Below, piece after piece: positions 1 to 10,831 of a stretch of DNA of 64,000 bases. Position 1 is the stretch's first letter, and every line of letters starts with the position of its first letter. Origin of the DNA: Rhipidocladum racemiflorum. Lineage: Eukaryota > Streptophyta > Magnoliopsida > Poales > Poaceae. The notes beneath the pieces were generated by a model. It searched no databases. It was not told where the DNA came from and saw only the letters and a program-made list of their open reading frames with translations. The stretch is taken from positions 16,917,374 through 16,981,373 of the forward strand of contig CM070580.1 of the NCBI GenBank assembly GCA_036346355.1, given 5' to 3'. A program made the position numbers and the translations under genes.

Positions 1-602
1 CCAGGAGGTCGTTACCTCGGGATTGTCTAAATCGTAGCTTGGAAGGCTACGCATTCCGGCCAGATTCGAGCTCGGGCTCGGGTGGGACCGAGAATGCCAC
101 GTACTCGGTCGATTCCGAGCTCGAGCTCTGTAAGATGTCCAAGCCTCGGTGCGGTCATCTACCGACCTTACGAGGTCTCGGTCGGTAGGAATAACCACCC
201 GAGCGTAACTTCCGCTGGGCCCGTTACGCTTCCCGTGGGAGCGTGGCGGAAAGATAGGATCCACGGTTGCCACGCTTGGGACGAGGTCCAAACGCATGCG
301 GTAGTGGGTCATGGAGTTCGATCCTTTGTAAGCTATAAAAGGGTCCCCATCGTGAGGGGGACAGATAACAACAACAAAGAGCAGCACACATCAGAAACTT
401 CGGACACATTGCAAGAGTAAACGAGCCGAGTAGGGCTATTATCTCTTTCTCGAGAGGCCCGAACCAGGGTAAACTGCTGTGTCCACATTCGTTGGAATCT
501 GGTGAGCCATTCTTCGAGTAATCCCTCACGTAAGAAGGGGTCACAGTTGGTCCCTCCACCAACAAGTAAGCTCGGCGGGGGCCTGTTCCCCAATCGTCGA
601 CA
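1..602 (+). mobile_element. Gypsy-type LTR, cut by the window edge
   Basis: The segment reads as the promoter-bearing part and 3' part of an LTR in plus orientation. It has a TATA box (TATAAAA, 334-340), a transcribed leader rich in CAACAACAA, and a terminus CGACA at 598-602, as in many grass Gypsy LTRs that run from TGTCGG to CGACA. Right after the terminus the sequence changes to reverse-strand gag coding sequence (603 onward), so this LTR sits inside another Gypsy element. CTTAC (603-607) is the likely target duplication, but the partner copy would lie left of the window. I cannot tell a solo LTR from the 3' LTR of a complete element. Confidence 0.6.
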
Positions 603-2417
603 CTTACAATATCTTTGCTTCTTAATTTCTTCATCTGATGGTAACGTGTGTCCCTCGGGCAATTGCATAACCTTTTCTTGTAATAATAAATCAAAAATAT
701 GATCACACTTGGTTACATCAAAAGCATATTTAATTTGCAACTTAGCTTTAGTCGTCTTGATCTAAAAACAAGTTTAGATTTTTTGCTCCCCTTAACACAC
801 TCAGCTATATTTATCTTGGTTTCTTCTTTGTCAAATGAACTACCAGATTCATACTCGACGAGATAAACTTTAGGCTTTTCTCTATCCTTGTTATTTTTTA
901 ATCTATCTTTGAAACCCTTGTTTTCAATGAATTAGCTTTCTTGAACCGATACCCTATGCAGCAGGTGGCTTAAATCGATAAACTCTTGCCATCAAATTTT
1001 TCCTTCAAGGGCAAAATTAACCATTGGAAAGCTAAATTGGCCAATTGGTTATCTAGTAATATAACACTAAAGCACCAGTTTGTAACCTCCCAGAATCTGT
1101 TAATATAATCAGTCACTAATTCCCCAAACTTTTATCTGACAGAGCTTAAAACTGATATTCTTAACTCCAAGCTTTTACAGAAAAAGTACTCATGTAATCG
1201 GCTTTCCAAATCGGCCCAAGTATTGATCGAATTTAGGTGCAATGTTGTAAACCAAGTGAAGGTCGCCTCAGACAGTGATAATGGAAATAATTTCACCTTT
1301 AACCCATCGAACTAGGCTGCCTTGCCGCATTGTGCTACAAAGTGTCCGATGTGTTCTAATGTTGTCATGGAATCATCTCCTGAAAATTACGAAATCCAAT
1401 CAATGTAATCGGGATATGGTTTTCTATAGCCAATAGTTTGCCCTTTTAGCTGGATGCCAAACTGATCTCTCATCACACGCTAATAGCCCTGTCCCAATTA
1501 GTTTCTTTAGCCGGTACTACACGTTCTTGAGGGTTGTGCCAGTTTGGTGCGAAATCAGCATGCTGCCCCCCAAGTGCAAGCTTGGGCTGATGTTGTAGCA
1601 AGGGTTGTATGGGTACGCGTGGTGGCTCATGACCGACGCTTTGTTGCCTAAATGTCAGCTCAAGAAGTGAAACAAATGGCTCTAAGTACGATACAACCCT
1701 ATAAGGGGCTAGATCCCTTGGAGGAATCAGCTCAACGTAGTGAGGATGCACCTAAGTTTCGATCGGCTGGACAACTGATTTAGGATAGATGTAAAATGGG
1801 GTAGATGGAGATAAAATGGGTTGGGAATCCAATTTAGAGCCATTTGTGTATGTATGATAATGAGTAATCCCACTTGCACCAGGGTCCCATGGCAAGACCA
1901 CGGTCGGCTGTGTTGGTGCCACAGTGGGAATAGTAGGCAACGATTTTGGATCAATCGTTGGGTTCATAGTCTAGGCATTCTGGGCAATGGACTGCATAGG
2001 GTCAAGTAAAGTCCCAGCCGACACTAGCTCATGTGCTACTTCCTTTATACTATTGGCTACAATCGGTTTGAGTGTAGTTACCAAAGCAGATAACTGATTG
2101 ACGAGAGCATGATGTATAGATTGATTTATCATATCCAATAATGTCGCTTGTGTGGGTATGTATCAGCTTATCTGTTGGCCATCAGTAGCACTTGAAGTCC
2201 CTTTGTCACCGAGGTTGACCGTCGGCAACACGATTTTCTGTGTGATTTCACGTCGAGTTTTCTGGTAGCAATTGAGCATCATTTGCTCGAATGCAATCTT
2301 TTGATCTTCAATTTCTTTCCGCTGCTCAGGCGTTAAATCATCCAATGTAGGGATGATTATTGCCTCAGAATTGACGTCGAACGGAGGGATTGATTTTCCA
2401 TCAGAAGACATTATCAT
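603..2417 (-). pseudogene. Gypsy retrotransposon gag, broken
   Basis: On the reverse strand, a gag start lies at about 2417 just downstream of a primer-binding-like sequence. The first about 84 residues are open and contain the acidic segment LTPEQRKEIEDQK. Near the low-coordinate end, in another frame (about 740-605), is FDVTKCDHIFDLLLQE followed by KKQRYCK. This matches the conserved gag region before the zinc knuckle in grass Gypsy elements, where a YCKW motif follows a (F/Y)DVTKCD(R/H)IFD motif. The gag is cut directly after YCK by the LTR ending at 602. In between, the frame has several stops and shifts, so no functional polyprotein is possible. Lineage assignment comes from recalled motifs and was not searched. 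Confidence 0.55.
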
Positions 2418-2424
2418 TGATCAG

Positions 2425-3230
2425 GGTCCCACCAAGAGTGCCAGAAAACATGAAGATGGGTTAATCAGTAATTAACATAGGCAAATACTAAGTTTATTTA
2501 TGGGTGCTGGCGTGCCAACCGATTTGATCATGCAATCGGCAAGAAGAACAATATATGATTCAATCAGCCGTTAAGTCGATTAATCCTTTCAGATATAATC
2601 CGATATAATCTAAACAGTTGTTCAAGCCGATTACATAAAAAGTAGTTAATAGGTCTAATCAACCTGATTAAGCTAATTAAACAAGGATAAAGGTAGATTT
2701 ATCCCCAAAAAGGCGATGCGCAACAAGATCGTAGAACAAATCAAACCTGGATGGCGAAAGTCGATGAAACCAATAATCAGTAATGCACAACTTTATTGAT
2801 TTAGGCGAATTACAAAGGAATAATTACAAGTCTAGAACACTACTTCTAGTCGACAATAAAAGTAATGCGAGTTGTTTGATTGAGTAGCTGTGTCCCCTTC
2901 ATGATGTCCATCGTCTTCTTATATAGCCTCCGTACCGACCGTGTAGTCATCGGATTCTTCATGAAGTTATCCATAACGGTTTCAATCTTCCAAAAACAAT
3001 CTTCCCTTTGAAACCAATATTGGTTGAATTCCGATTGGCTCTATCCCGACCCGCATCAGTCTTACCAAAATTCCGTTCCCTTCAATCCGATACAGATTTT
3101 TTACCAATTTCATCAAATCGATAACTTTTATCAAATCGGTCATGCATCAAATTCTGGTTTCAATAGCCAAGTCATCGCTTGAACTCGCTGTTGATATGCA
3201 TTAAGTATTTTTAACGTCGTCGCTTATCAC
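2425..3230 (-). mobile_element. Gypsy 5' LTR and primer-binding region, reverse orientation
   Basis: Read on the reverse strand, this block has a TATA box (complement of 2919-2928, GGCTATATAA), a transcribed leader, and ends just before TGGCACTCTTGGTGGGACC (complement of 2425-2443), the expected place for the primer-binding site upstream of the gag at 2417. The LTR inner edge lies near 2450. The outer edge is less certain, about 3220-3230, where the reverse strand reads TGATAAGCGACGACG. It belongs with the gag at 603-2417. No target duplication could be read because the opposite end of the element is not in the window. Confidence 0.5.
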
Positions 3231-3239
3231 CAACGCATG

Positions 3240-4680
3240 TGTGGCACAACGTTAAGACTCCTCGCATTCACGCCTCCGATCACGCCTTTGAATCCCCTTG
3301 CATGCTCGCTCGCGTCGCCCACGCGACGCATGGCAACGTCGCAGGGGCAGCCATGTGGTGTGCCTTTTTGCGAAAATGCCTCCAAAATTTTTAGAAATTA
3401 CATATTGGTGCATCTTTTTACGGAATGGCCCCTGAAATTTCTAGAGTATTTTTTTGTTGAAAAGACCCTCCAAAATTACATCTAGGTCCGGTTTTTTGGG
3501 GAAGCCCTCTAAAATTCTAAAATTTGTTTTTTAGTGCAATTCCTTTTTTTTGGCGCATGAGCCCTCCGAAATTACACCTACGTACATTTTTTAAGCGAGA
3601 AGACCCTCAAGTCTTCCAAAATTTGTTTCCTTTTTGTGCAAATTGGCCCTAGAGAATTCTAAATCAAAAAAAAATTGGCATGAATTTCTAAAAAATTACA
3701 TTTATATACGTTTTTTTAGGAAAGGCTCTCCAAGCTTCTTGGATTTATTTTTCTTGTAGTTCTTTTCTTCGATAAGAAAAAACGTCTTTGACGTCGCGCA
3801 GACGTATCTAATTTTTTACATCTAAAATAGGTATGTCATTCACTAGTCTCCCCAAACTACCATTGGTAGCTTTTTTTCTCTCTCTTTTTTTGTTTGTTAA
3901 ACTTAGCTTTGATGCCATGTATTCTGTCCTTGGCAACTATGCGTATATAATGCTTGTTAGTATCGATACTAAGCAAGTAGATTCTCTCACCCCTGGTAGT
4001 GGCTTATTAGTTAGTGATGGATATGCTCTTAGATTGCTTTGCCAAATTGTAGTTGCCAAGTATGGCCACATTAGACCGACATCAAAATGTTGCAAATTAC
4101 TACTACTTACTAGTACTATACAATTGCATTGCGCCGTATTTCTATGTTTCCAAATACACAGCACCTTCCCCTGAAACCTCCAGACTTTGCAAAGGCGTAG
4201 CTACATGGCATGTGTGTGGTGTGCCCATTGTGCCTTCTCTGCAGGCCATGCATGGTTGCGTGATCGTTTTGTCAAGCAGTTTGAGATCCCCATGCTTCTT
4301 CTCGGACGGGTGTAAGACGCGTTGTCATGGGAACTTACCAAAGCGTATCCATGGCGGCTCTTGCCATTGGCCTCCGAAGCAGTTTGTTCTGCTCGAGCAA
4401 GTTCCCCACAGGATAGTTTAATCGAGGTCCTACCTGTATAGCTTGGACCAAAAGTTGCTTTCTTGGGCCTTTTTTTCGCGTTTCTTTCTCCTTTTTTCTT
4501 TGAAGGGCAACAAGCAACATGGATGCAAATCATACACTCCTCGCTTGAAGGACCATAATGCTTTTGCTACGTATCACTATTCCCTTTGTGAGTAGGAATG
4601 CCACTTGCAGAAAGAGAAAAAGAAAGTACATATACGCAGAACAAAGTTCATTAGTTCAGCGCAAAAAAAAAAGAGAGAGA
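3240..4680. other. Intergenic, degenerate repeats
   Basis: No gene is supported here. Between about 3360 and 3770 there are four or five diverged repeats of about 80-100 bp. Each has a version of CCTCCAAAATTACATnTA followed by a T-rich run and (a)aaagaCCCTC. From 3770 to 4650 the sequence is unremarkable, with short open frames lacking recognisable domains or codon bias. A short GA microsatellite (GAGAGAGAGAGA) closes the block at about 4672-4684. Confidence 0.5.
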
Positions 4681-4684
4681 GAGA

Positions 4685-6254
4685 TGTTGACTGTATAAAT
4701 TAGTGAGTAACTAGCTGCGCAGTGTTGCCGTTAGTCTGTACTCGTATTACTGAAGATATGCTTCAGAGGTAACATAGAGATGATTATATTTTTTATATTC
4801 ATGATTTATTTATCTTATTTCTTAAATAATGTTATTATTATTTATTAGCAAGTATGTGAATTATTTGTGAAACTCTATATATGACTTTGTGATGATTATT
4901 CTAAAGTGGTCCCTAGTCGATAAACATATGAGGACATATATGGATAAACTAGCATATGTATTGGTTCATGACCATGTTAGTTTCACAGGTCAGGGAACAT
5001 GTGGAGGTCTATTCATATTTGTGATGAGTATTTGACTGTGTTTGAGCTTTGTGAAGGTTAAGTTTGAGTTTGATTTGAAAATTGAGTTTTTGATATGATT
5101 ATCGCATATCATTTTGGACATTGTTATGTGGTGTGTTTTCTTGTTTTTGTTGATTACAGAACGACGATACTAAGTCATGGTGAGGCGGAGGATGATTGGG
5201 ACTAGGCGAGGTGCGCCGAGGTCTAGACAGTCGGGGATTACCAAGGATGACCAGAGACGGAGTCGCTGCGAGCCTAGAAGACAATGGAATGGCTGAAATG
5301 CTAGCTTGGAGCTGCTCGGATTAATGAGAGCCATTGGATCATGATTTAGAGAATAGAGTAGTGGTCAAGTTAGCTAGTTTTGAGAAGCGTGCAAAACACA
5401 TTATGTTATTGGGTTGTGGGTTAGCCCATGTATAAGTGAGGGAGTAAATCTCAACCCTTGATGAGGTTTCTTGAGAGCCAAAAAGGTCATCCAAAGGTGG
5501 AGGTTGCTATAAATAGATGGGGAGAGCCGGAGAGGGGAGTCTCTTCCTTGAAGGTTCTTGTGCTCATTTGAGCTCTACTCACTTTGTTGTGAGGCTTTGT
5601 AAACCTTTCATCCAAGAAATAAAATTTTATTTCCTTGCTATTCTGAATTTACTTTTAGTATTTACATTATGTCTTAAATTCAATACTTACATTTTGCAAT
5701 TTAAATTCAAGCAATTTAATTTCTGCAATTTACATTCTCGTAATTTACATTCCACACATTTGGATTTGCCTCCCTAACTTCTAAATGCTTGTAGATTTTT
5801 TGCTGAGGATGAATGATTGTTAGATAAATCTTCTTCAGATCATATCCTAATAATCTAGGCACATCTCTTCTTGAACTTTGCAAGAAACCAATTTTTTTGC
5901 TTGAAACGAAGACATTTTTGTAGATTTTGTTTGTGGATTTTACTTCTTATACTCTTGCTTGATGTGATAAGTAGGAGGATATTCAAGATCATCTTGATCA
6001 TCAAAACTCCACAAGCAAGTCCAAGACCAAAATTTTGGTTTTTGCTTCAATATTCGTGATTGAATGTTGGAATAGGTTCCTGATATCCATAAGGAGGTGC
6101 ATACCGAATTTCAAGAGCAAGTTTTGTCTCGCTTAGTTTTTTGAGTTTTGGATAGACTCTTCTTGCCTAGTAGGTGAGGGGAAATTTTATTTGAGATCAT
6201 TCACCCCCCTCTGATCACCATTTCGGTCATTCACAAACCAATAATATGGATACA
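4685..6254 (+). mobile_element. Probable LTR-retroelement remnant
   Basis: The region has the build of a grass LTR: a TATA box in a promoter context (GCTATAAATAGATGG, about 5506-5520), a downstream leader with AATAAAATTTTATTTCC (about 5618-5634), and a tail with ATTCACCCCCCTCTGATC (about 6201-6218), similar to the CACCCCCCTCT tails of Copia-type LTRs. No TG...CA borders with a matching 5-bp duplication could be found, and no gag or pol follows. The open frames inside are AT-rich and have no domain. Confidence 0.35.
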
Positions 6255-7990
6255 TGTTAGAGAACATGGAGTTGGATCAACCCACCTTGAGACACTGCGA
6301 GAACGTTGTAATCTTACTTGTTATTAGTTGGTCTCATATACAATGTGTATGCTATATCTTTAGACTTGAGGTTGACGTATGTACTCGAGATGTGTAATAA
6401 CTTACTTAGGGTTTGTTAAATGTTACTCCGTAACTGGATAGTTATAAATATGGCTTTCGGATTTGTCGTAAAGCATGTTGAAAGGCATGATCGATCAAGA
6501 TGGGATTTATCCCTCCATTCAACAGGAGAGATATCTCTAGGCCTCTCGAGTAGTCGGATTTCGAAAATGCATGGCCATATTACTCGCGGTTAAAGAGTTA
6601 ATCATAGTTGGGAATTCTGAGTCACATAATCGAGAAAGATTGGTTGAGCTAGGGGTGGGCGTTCGGTTTAACCGAAAAATTCGGTTTCGGTTTTCGGTTT
6701 ATTTGAAAATTCGGTTATTCCAAAATAGAAACTGAATTGTTTATGAAAATTTCGGTAACCGATATTTCGGTTAACCGATAGTTCGGTTTCGGTTTTAACC
6801 GAATTAACCGAACTTGGCTAGCACACATGGTCAGAGTCGGAGAATCGCAGGGCGTCATCACACGTATGTATTATCGGAGAGATTTTACAAGCTATGCAAC
6901 GCTATGTATTTTGCAAGTGAACTTGTGCTTACTGTTCTCGGAAACATGCGTGCATGCTGTGTAGAAAATGAGTCGCAGGCATGCATGCACAACATGCGCA
7001 CAACCTTCGGAAAGAAGGGCATTACTAGTACTGTTTTGGAAACAAGTCCAACTCTACTACAGTCAGTCACCGAAGCAATACTAGTACTGCATCTCACTAT
7101 ATGATTTGGCCCATGCCACGGTAGTTCGGTTAACCGGGACTTAAAACCGAATTAACCGAAAAAAGTTCGGTTATTCCATACAGCTAACCGAATCAACAAC
7201 CGAATAATTCGGTTTCGGTTTTTTCGGCTTCGGTTCCGGTTTTAACGGTTTCGGTTTCCGGTTTATTTGCCCAGCCCTAGGTTGAGCTATCTAAACAATG
7301 ATGGCACATACTCGCCTTGAGTTTGACTGATATCATGAGGCAAAGGGAAATGCATATAACTAAGCATTGTTAAGGTTCGTCGATGTAATCTTTACATATA
7401 CTAGGGAGTCGTCGCGTTCTGTTAGGAACCACTACCGATTAATGGTTGAGTAAGAATACTCGGGCCATGTCCAAGTATATGTGAATCTATAGGGTTGCAC
7501 TCTTAAAGGGTTGGTATTTAATTCGGATGGTGATCTAAATTCTGATGGGCTTCGAGTTCCTAATAGGCCTCTAATGTAGAAACATATTATGGAGCACCTA
7601 TATAAATGGAGGGGGCGCTGGCTTTAGGGTTACGAGGCACCATAGGAATTTGAAATTCCCAAAACCCTAGCCACCACACCTCTTTCGCCCAGAGCCGCAT
7701 AAGTCGGCACTAGCACTCCGGCACATGGTATTCCTACCCTGTACGTGTGGATGCTTTGGAGGCATTGCTCCGAGACTTCAACGCTAGGACGATCCGCAAC
7801 CTACGACGGTCACGAGGAGCTATTAGAAGAGGCGTGAGACAAGTATGATTACAACCGCACCAACATACTAAATCGACTCTACTTCTTCTACGAATTTACA
7901 CATCTAATGATAATTTCGTAATCTATAACTTGTTATGGAAATTTTAAATTTATGCTGCTGTAGCCTACCCGTTCTCTTCACACATTGCAG
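6255..7990 (+). mobile_element. Probable Copia-type LTR split by a hAT MITE
   Basis: A block starting TGTTAGAGAACATGG (6255) and running to about 7985 contains a promoter (CTATAAATGGAGG, about 7600-7612) followed by a leader with an AAACCCTAGCCACCACACC-type sequence, typical of grass LTR transcripts. The hAT MITE at 6650-7279 interrupts it cleanly, so the surrounding sequence is older. No target duplication for the outer element was identified, so both borders are estimates. Confidence 0.35.
6650..7279. mobile_element. Non-autonomous hAT element (630 bp)
   Basis: Terminal inverted repeats TAGGGGTGGGC (6650-6660) and GCCCAGCCCTA (7269-7279, reverse complement TAGGGCTGGGC) are flanked by an exact 8-bp duplication GGTTGAGC (6642-6649 and 7280-7287), the hallmark of hAT insertion. 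Both subterminal zones of about 150 bp are packed with TTCGGTT/AACCGAA motifs in both orientations, as expected for transposase-binding arrays. The central open frame (6814-7104) has no transposase similarity, so the element depends on a transposase made elsewhere. Confidence 0.93.
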
Positions 7991-8896
7991 GGCCTGCGTT
8001 GGACTTCAAATCCTTTTATACAAAGGTGAAGCTATTAGTTTCAGTTAGCTGCTAAGCTAGGACAATTAACTTAACCGAGTGGAGTCTGATGCGCGGGGTT
8101 TCTTTAGTGATTTGCCGTTAGAAAAAGTTTGGTTAAAATTAGTCTGCTTGTTGGGGATTAACAGCCGCAACTTTAGACCTTAACCACCATGCTCGCAAAT
8201 TATATATCAGCGGAAATGACATCTCGATGGTCATGTAAACAAGTGCATGCGTGAACACAATCTTCTGCCACGAAAGCAACTAATGCCAAATTGTTGTTGA
8301 CCGATCGATGATTAGACGGAATGGAAACACACCACGTAGCCCTAATCACGCTCTAGCTGCACCATTGTGCTCTAAAAAGTCTAAGTAGTACATGCAACAA
8401 GCGAACTCTTAACTAATTAACAAGTGAACTCTTAACTAATTAACAGAGTAACTTTATCTTATTCAAGACCTGCTGCTGCTAATTAAGACCTCTGACTACC
8501 TGACACTATTATTATCTGATGACTACCTGACACTATTATTATCTGATGAACATTCAGAAAAATTAGCTACCTCGTACCGAACTATATATGCCGGTGGCAA
8601 AACAATGAAGTACTATTTCAAGTTCAGAATAACCTCGATCAAACATCAGCAGCAGGAAGAGAAAAGTTCGTTCTGTCCGGCTGCTGAACATTAAAGAACA
8701 CTTTCCTCCTCCATGAAAAGAAGTTAAGGAGAACATAAAAAATCCTTGTTTAATTGACTAATTGTATATCTACTGATCTACATGGCATCCCACTACTTCA
8801 GCAAAACCCCACTCTCTGATCACTTGTTTCTTCCTTCTACCCCTTACACAAACACAAGAACCATACCAAGTAACTAGGCAAGCTCACCACAGCCAA
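7991..8896 (+). promoter_or_regulatory. Upstream region of the ARM/TPR gene
   Basis: Intergenic sequence before the ARM/TPR start codon. A TATA-like ACTATATATGCC lies at about 8580-8591. If used, the 5' leader would be roughly 270 nt. Two perfect or near-perfect tandem duplications lie just upstream: a 23-bp unit (GAACTCTTAACTAATTAACA core, 8403-8425 and 8426-8448) and a 27-bp unit (GACTACCTGACACTATTATT core, 8494-8520 and 8521-8547). No known plant cis-element was assigned with confidence. Confidence 0.4.
8403..8547. repeat. Two short tandem duplications upstream of the ARM/TPR gene
   Basis: A 23-bp unit is repeated head to tail at 8403-8448, differing only in its last bases. A 27-bp unit is repeated exactly at 8494-8547. 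They sit 30-180 bp upstream of the TATA-like sequence of the downstream gene, where they would change spacing or copy number of promoter elements. Confidence 0.9.
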
Positions 8897-10831
8897 ATGG
8901 AGCTAAACACCAGAAGCATACAATCTAGTAGCAGCAAGAGCAAGGGAAAAGCCATGGCCAAGATCGTAGAAGAGCTGGAGGAGGAAGAAGAAGAAGAAGA
9001 AGAAGAAGAAGAAGAAGCAGAAAAGTTTAGCTCAAGCTGCGGTTGCTTCTTCTGCGCCATCAAGCAGCCGGACGCCCGACTGCGCCGCTCTAGCCTTTCT
9101 GCCTTCTTTCGGGAGTTGCCTTTCTGTGAAGGCGGCAACGGTCAGTCATGCGGCGTGGAGGTCGGCGCCGTGTGGCGTGCGGCCATGGCCGCGCCGGACG
9201 ACTCGGAGCTTCCCTCGCTCGGCGCGATCCGGTGCATGTCCGACCTCCTCGCCCGCGCGCTCGCCGACGCGGCCTGGTGCCGTTGCGGCCATAACGTGTA
9301 CGTGCCGTACTACGCCGCCCACGTCATCGGCTCGTACACCATCCGCTCCTCCACGCACGCTGAGCTGGCCGTCGCAGCCGCCGCCTTGCGGCCCTTGCTG
9401 GCGCTCCTCGGCGGCGCCATGACGTGGGTCGAGCAGCGCGCGGCCGTTCGCGCTCTGGGCCACCTCGCCAGCTACGACGCCACGTTCCCGGCCGTTGCAC
9501 GGTACGCCGTCGACGCGGTGCCCCTCGCCGTGCGCGCCGCGTCCTCCTGCATCGCAGATGTCTACGCGAACTTTGTTGCGGTGGCACCGGGCAAGCGGCC
9601 TAAGTACCAGCGCGACCTTTTGACGCGCGGGCTTGGCGGTGGCGTCGGCGTCGAGGACCGGAAGGCGGAGGAGTGGGCGAGCCAGCTCCAGTGCTGGTCA
9701 CTCTACTTCCTGAGCTGCCTTGCCTCCAGAGACCTGTCATCTCATGCCACGATATGCCGAGAGCCCGGCTTCTTGCGCGAGCTCTGCCGGATGTGGGGCG
9801 GCCTAGCTAACGGCGACTCGGCCGCCGGTGTCGGGCTACTTCGCCTTCTCTGCAGGAGTGCAGTCGGCCGCGGCGCCATCGCAGCGTGCCGCGACGCGCT
9901 CTCCGGCCTCTGCGACCTCTCGCGGTCATCCGACGACTGGCAGTACATGGCCATCGACTGCTTGCTGCTCCTCCTCGACGACCATGACACGCGGCATGCA
10001 GTCGCAGACGCCACGGCGCCATACCTCGTTGACTTGGCAGAGATCCGGCACCTCGGTCCAAGACGACGACTCGGCGATACCATTACAAATGCACTGCTTC
10101 TTGATGACGACCATGTCCGTGGCCGTGAGCTAGGCATGGAGGCAAAGGAGGCAATTGCCAACTTGAGGGAGATAAAGATAGAGAGGAAGGAGAGAGAAGA
10201 AGCAATGCTTAGGGATGAGCTGCTCAAGAGAAAGCTATTGGCCAAGGAGAAGAAGAGGCAAGGCAATGACAGGTTCTGGCACGGCGAGGTGGACCAGGCC
10301 ATCGAGCTGTACACCGAGGCGCTGGAGCTGTGCCCCCTGAGCATGAGGAGGGAGCGGCTAGTCCTGCACAGCAACCGCGCGCAGTGCCGGCTCGCGCGGC
10401 GCGAGGCCGGCGCGGCGGTGAGCGACGCGACGCGCGCGCTCTCTCTCGCGCGGCCGTCGAACGGGCACGCCAGGAGCATGTGGCGCCGCGCGCAGGCGTA
10501 CGACATGAAAGGCATGGCCAGGGAAAGCCTCCTGGACTGCCTGGCCTTCGCCGGCGCGTGGCTCAACCGGAAGCACGGGAGGGCGGCGCGCGGCGGCGCG
10601 AACCCGAAGCTGCCGTATTGCGTCGCGCGGATGATCAGTAAGCAGATGAGCGTTACAGGGCTCTTCGCCGGCGTGGCGACAAACGGTGACAAGATAGGAA
10701 GGGATGATTGCATGCCACAGTACTGCAGCAACTACACCGACGATGACGAGGACGATGACGGTCGCGATCATGATGGAAGCGAGCAGGAATTTGCTGAGAA
10801 TGAAATGAAGCTTTGTGCATCATCAGGTTAA
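8897..10831 (+). CDS. ARM-repeat / TPR protein (UNC-45-like), 644 aa
   Basis: A single uninterrupted exon with strong grass-type GC codon bias. Residues 1-20 are Ser/Lys-rich; residues 28-40 are an unbroken run of 13 glutamates from a GAA microsatellite. A Cys-rich stretch follows (CGCFFC, about residues 48-53). Residues about 95-425 form an alpha-helical region of armadillo-like repeats (for example ELAVAAAALRPLLALLGG). A charged helix (about 425-455, EIKIERKEREEAMLRDELLK) leads into a TPR domain (about 456-565) beginning GNDRFWHGEVDQAIELYTEA and containing HSNRAQCRLARREAG. The tail is acidic (DDDEDDDG). The order ARM then TPR matches the plant family annotated in Arabidopsis as ARM-repeat/TPR-like proteins; such TPRs often bind chaperone C-termini, but no substrate is known to me. 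The first ATG is used because it follows the leader without an upstream frame, and the second Met (residue 20) would still include the polyglutamate. A likely cytosolic scaffold or co-chaperone (inference). Confidence 0.85.
   Translation: MELNTRSIQSSSSKSKGKAMAKIVEELEEEEEEEEEEEEEAEKFSSSCGCFFCAIKQPDARLRRSSLSAFFRELPFCEGGNGQSCGVEVGAVWRAAMAAPDDSELPSLGAIRCMSDLLARALADAAWCRCGHNVYVPYYAAHVIGSYTIRSSTHAELAVAAAALRPLLALLGGAMTWVEQRAAVRALGHLASYDATFPAVARYAVDAVPLAVRAASSCIADVYANFVAVAPGKRPKYQRDLLTRGLGGGVGVEDRKAEEWASQLQCWSLYFLSCLASRDLSSHATICREPGFLRELCRMWGGLANGDSAAGVGLLRLLCRSAVGRGAIAACRDALSGLCDLSRSSDDWQYMAIDCLLLLLDDHDTRHAVADATAPYLVDLAEIRHLGPRRRLGDTITNALLLDDDHVRGRELGMEAKEAIANLREIKIERKEREEAMLRDELLKRKLLAKEKKRQGNDRFWHGEVDQAIELYTEALELCPLSMRRERLVLHSNRAQCRLARREAGAAVSDATRALSLARPSNGHARSMWRRAQAYDMKGMARESLLDCLAFAGAWLNRKHGRAARGGANPKLPYCVARMISKQMSVTGLFAGVATNGDKIGRDDCMPQYCSNYTDDDEDDDGRDHDGSEQEFAENEMKLCASSG

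Noticed and set aside
4685..6254. A complete solo LTR
   Set aside because: A TATA box and LTR-like tail exist, but no TG...CA borders with equal 5-bp flanks could be found.
6814..7104. 96-aa frame inside the hAT element
   Set aside because: No transposase motif (no DDE or hAT dimerisation sequence) and no codon bias; the element has normal MITE structure.
8884..9138. Reverse-strand frame with a long serine run
   Set aside because: It is the antisense reading of the GAA repeat of the ARM/TPR gene.
9742..10731. 329-aa open frame antisense to the ARM/TPR gene
   Set aside because: It is a by-product of GC-rich third codon positions on the other strand; low-complexity composition and no domain.
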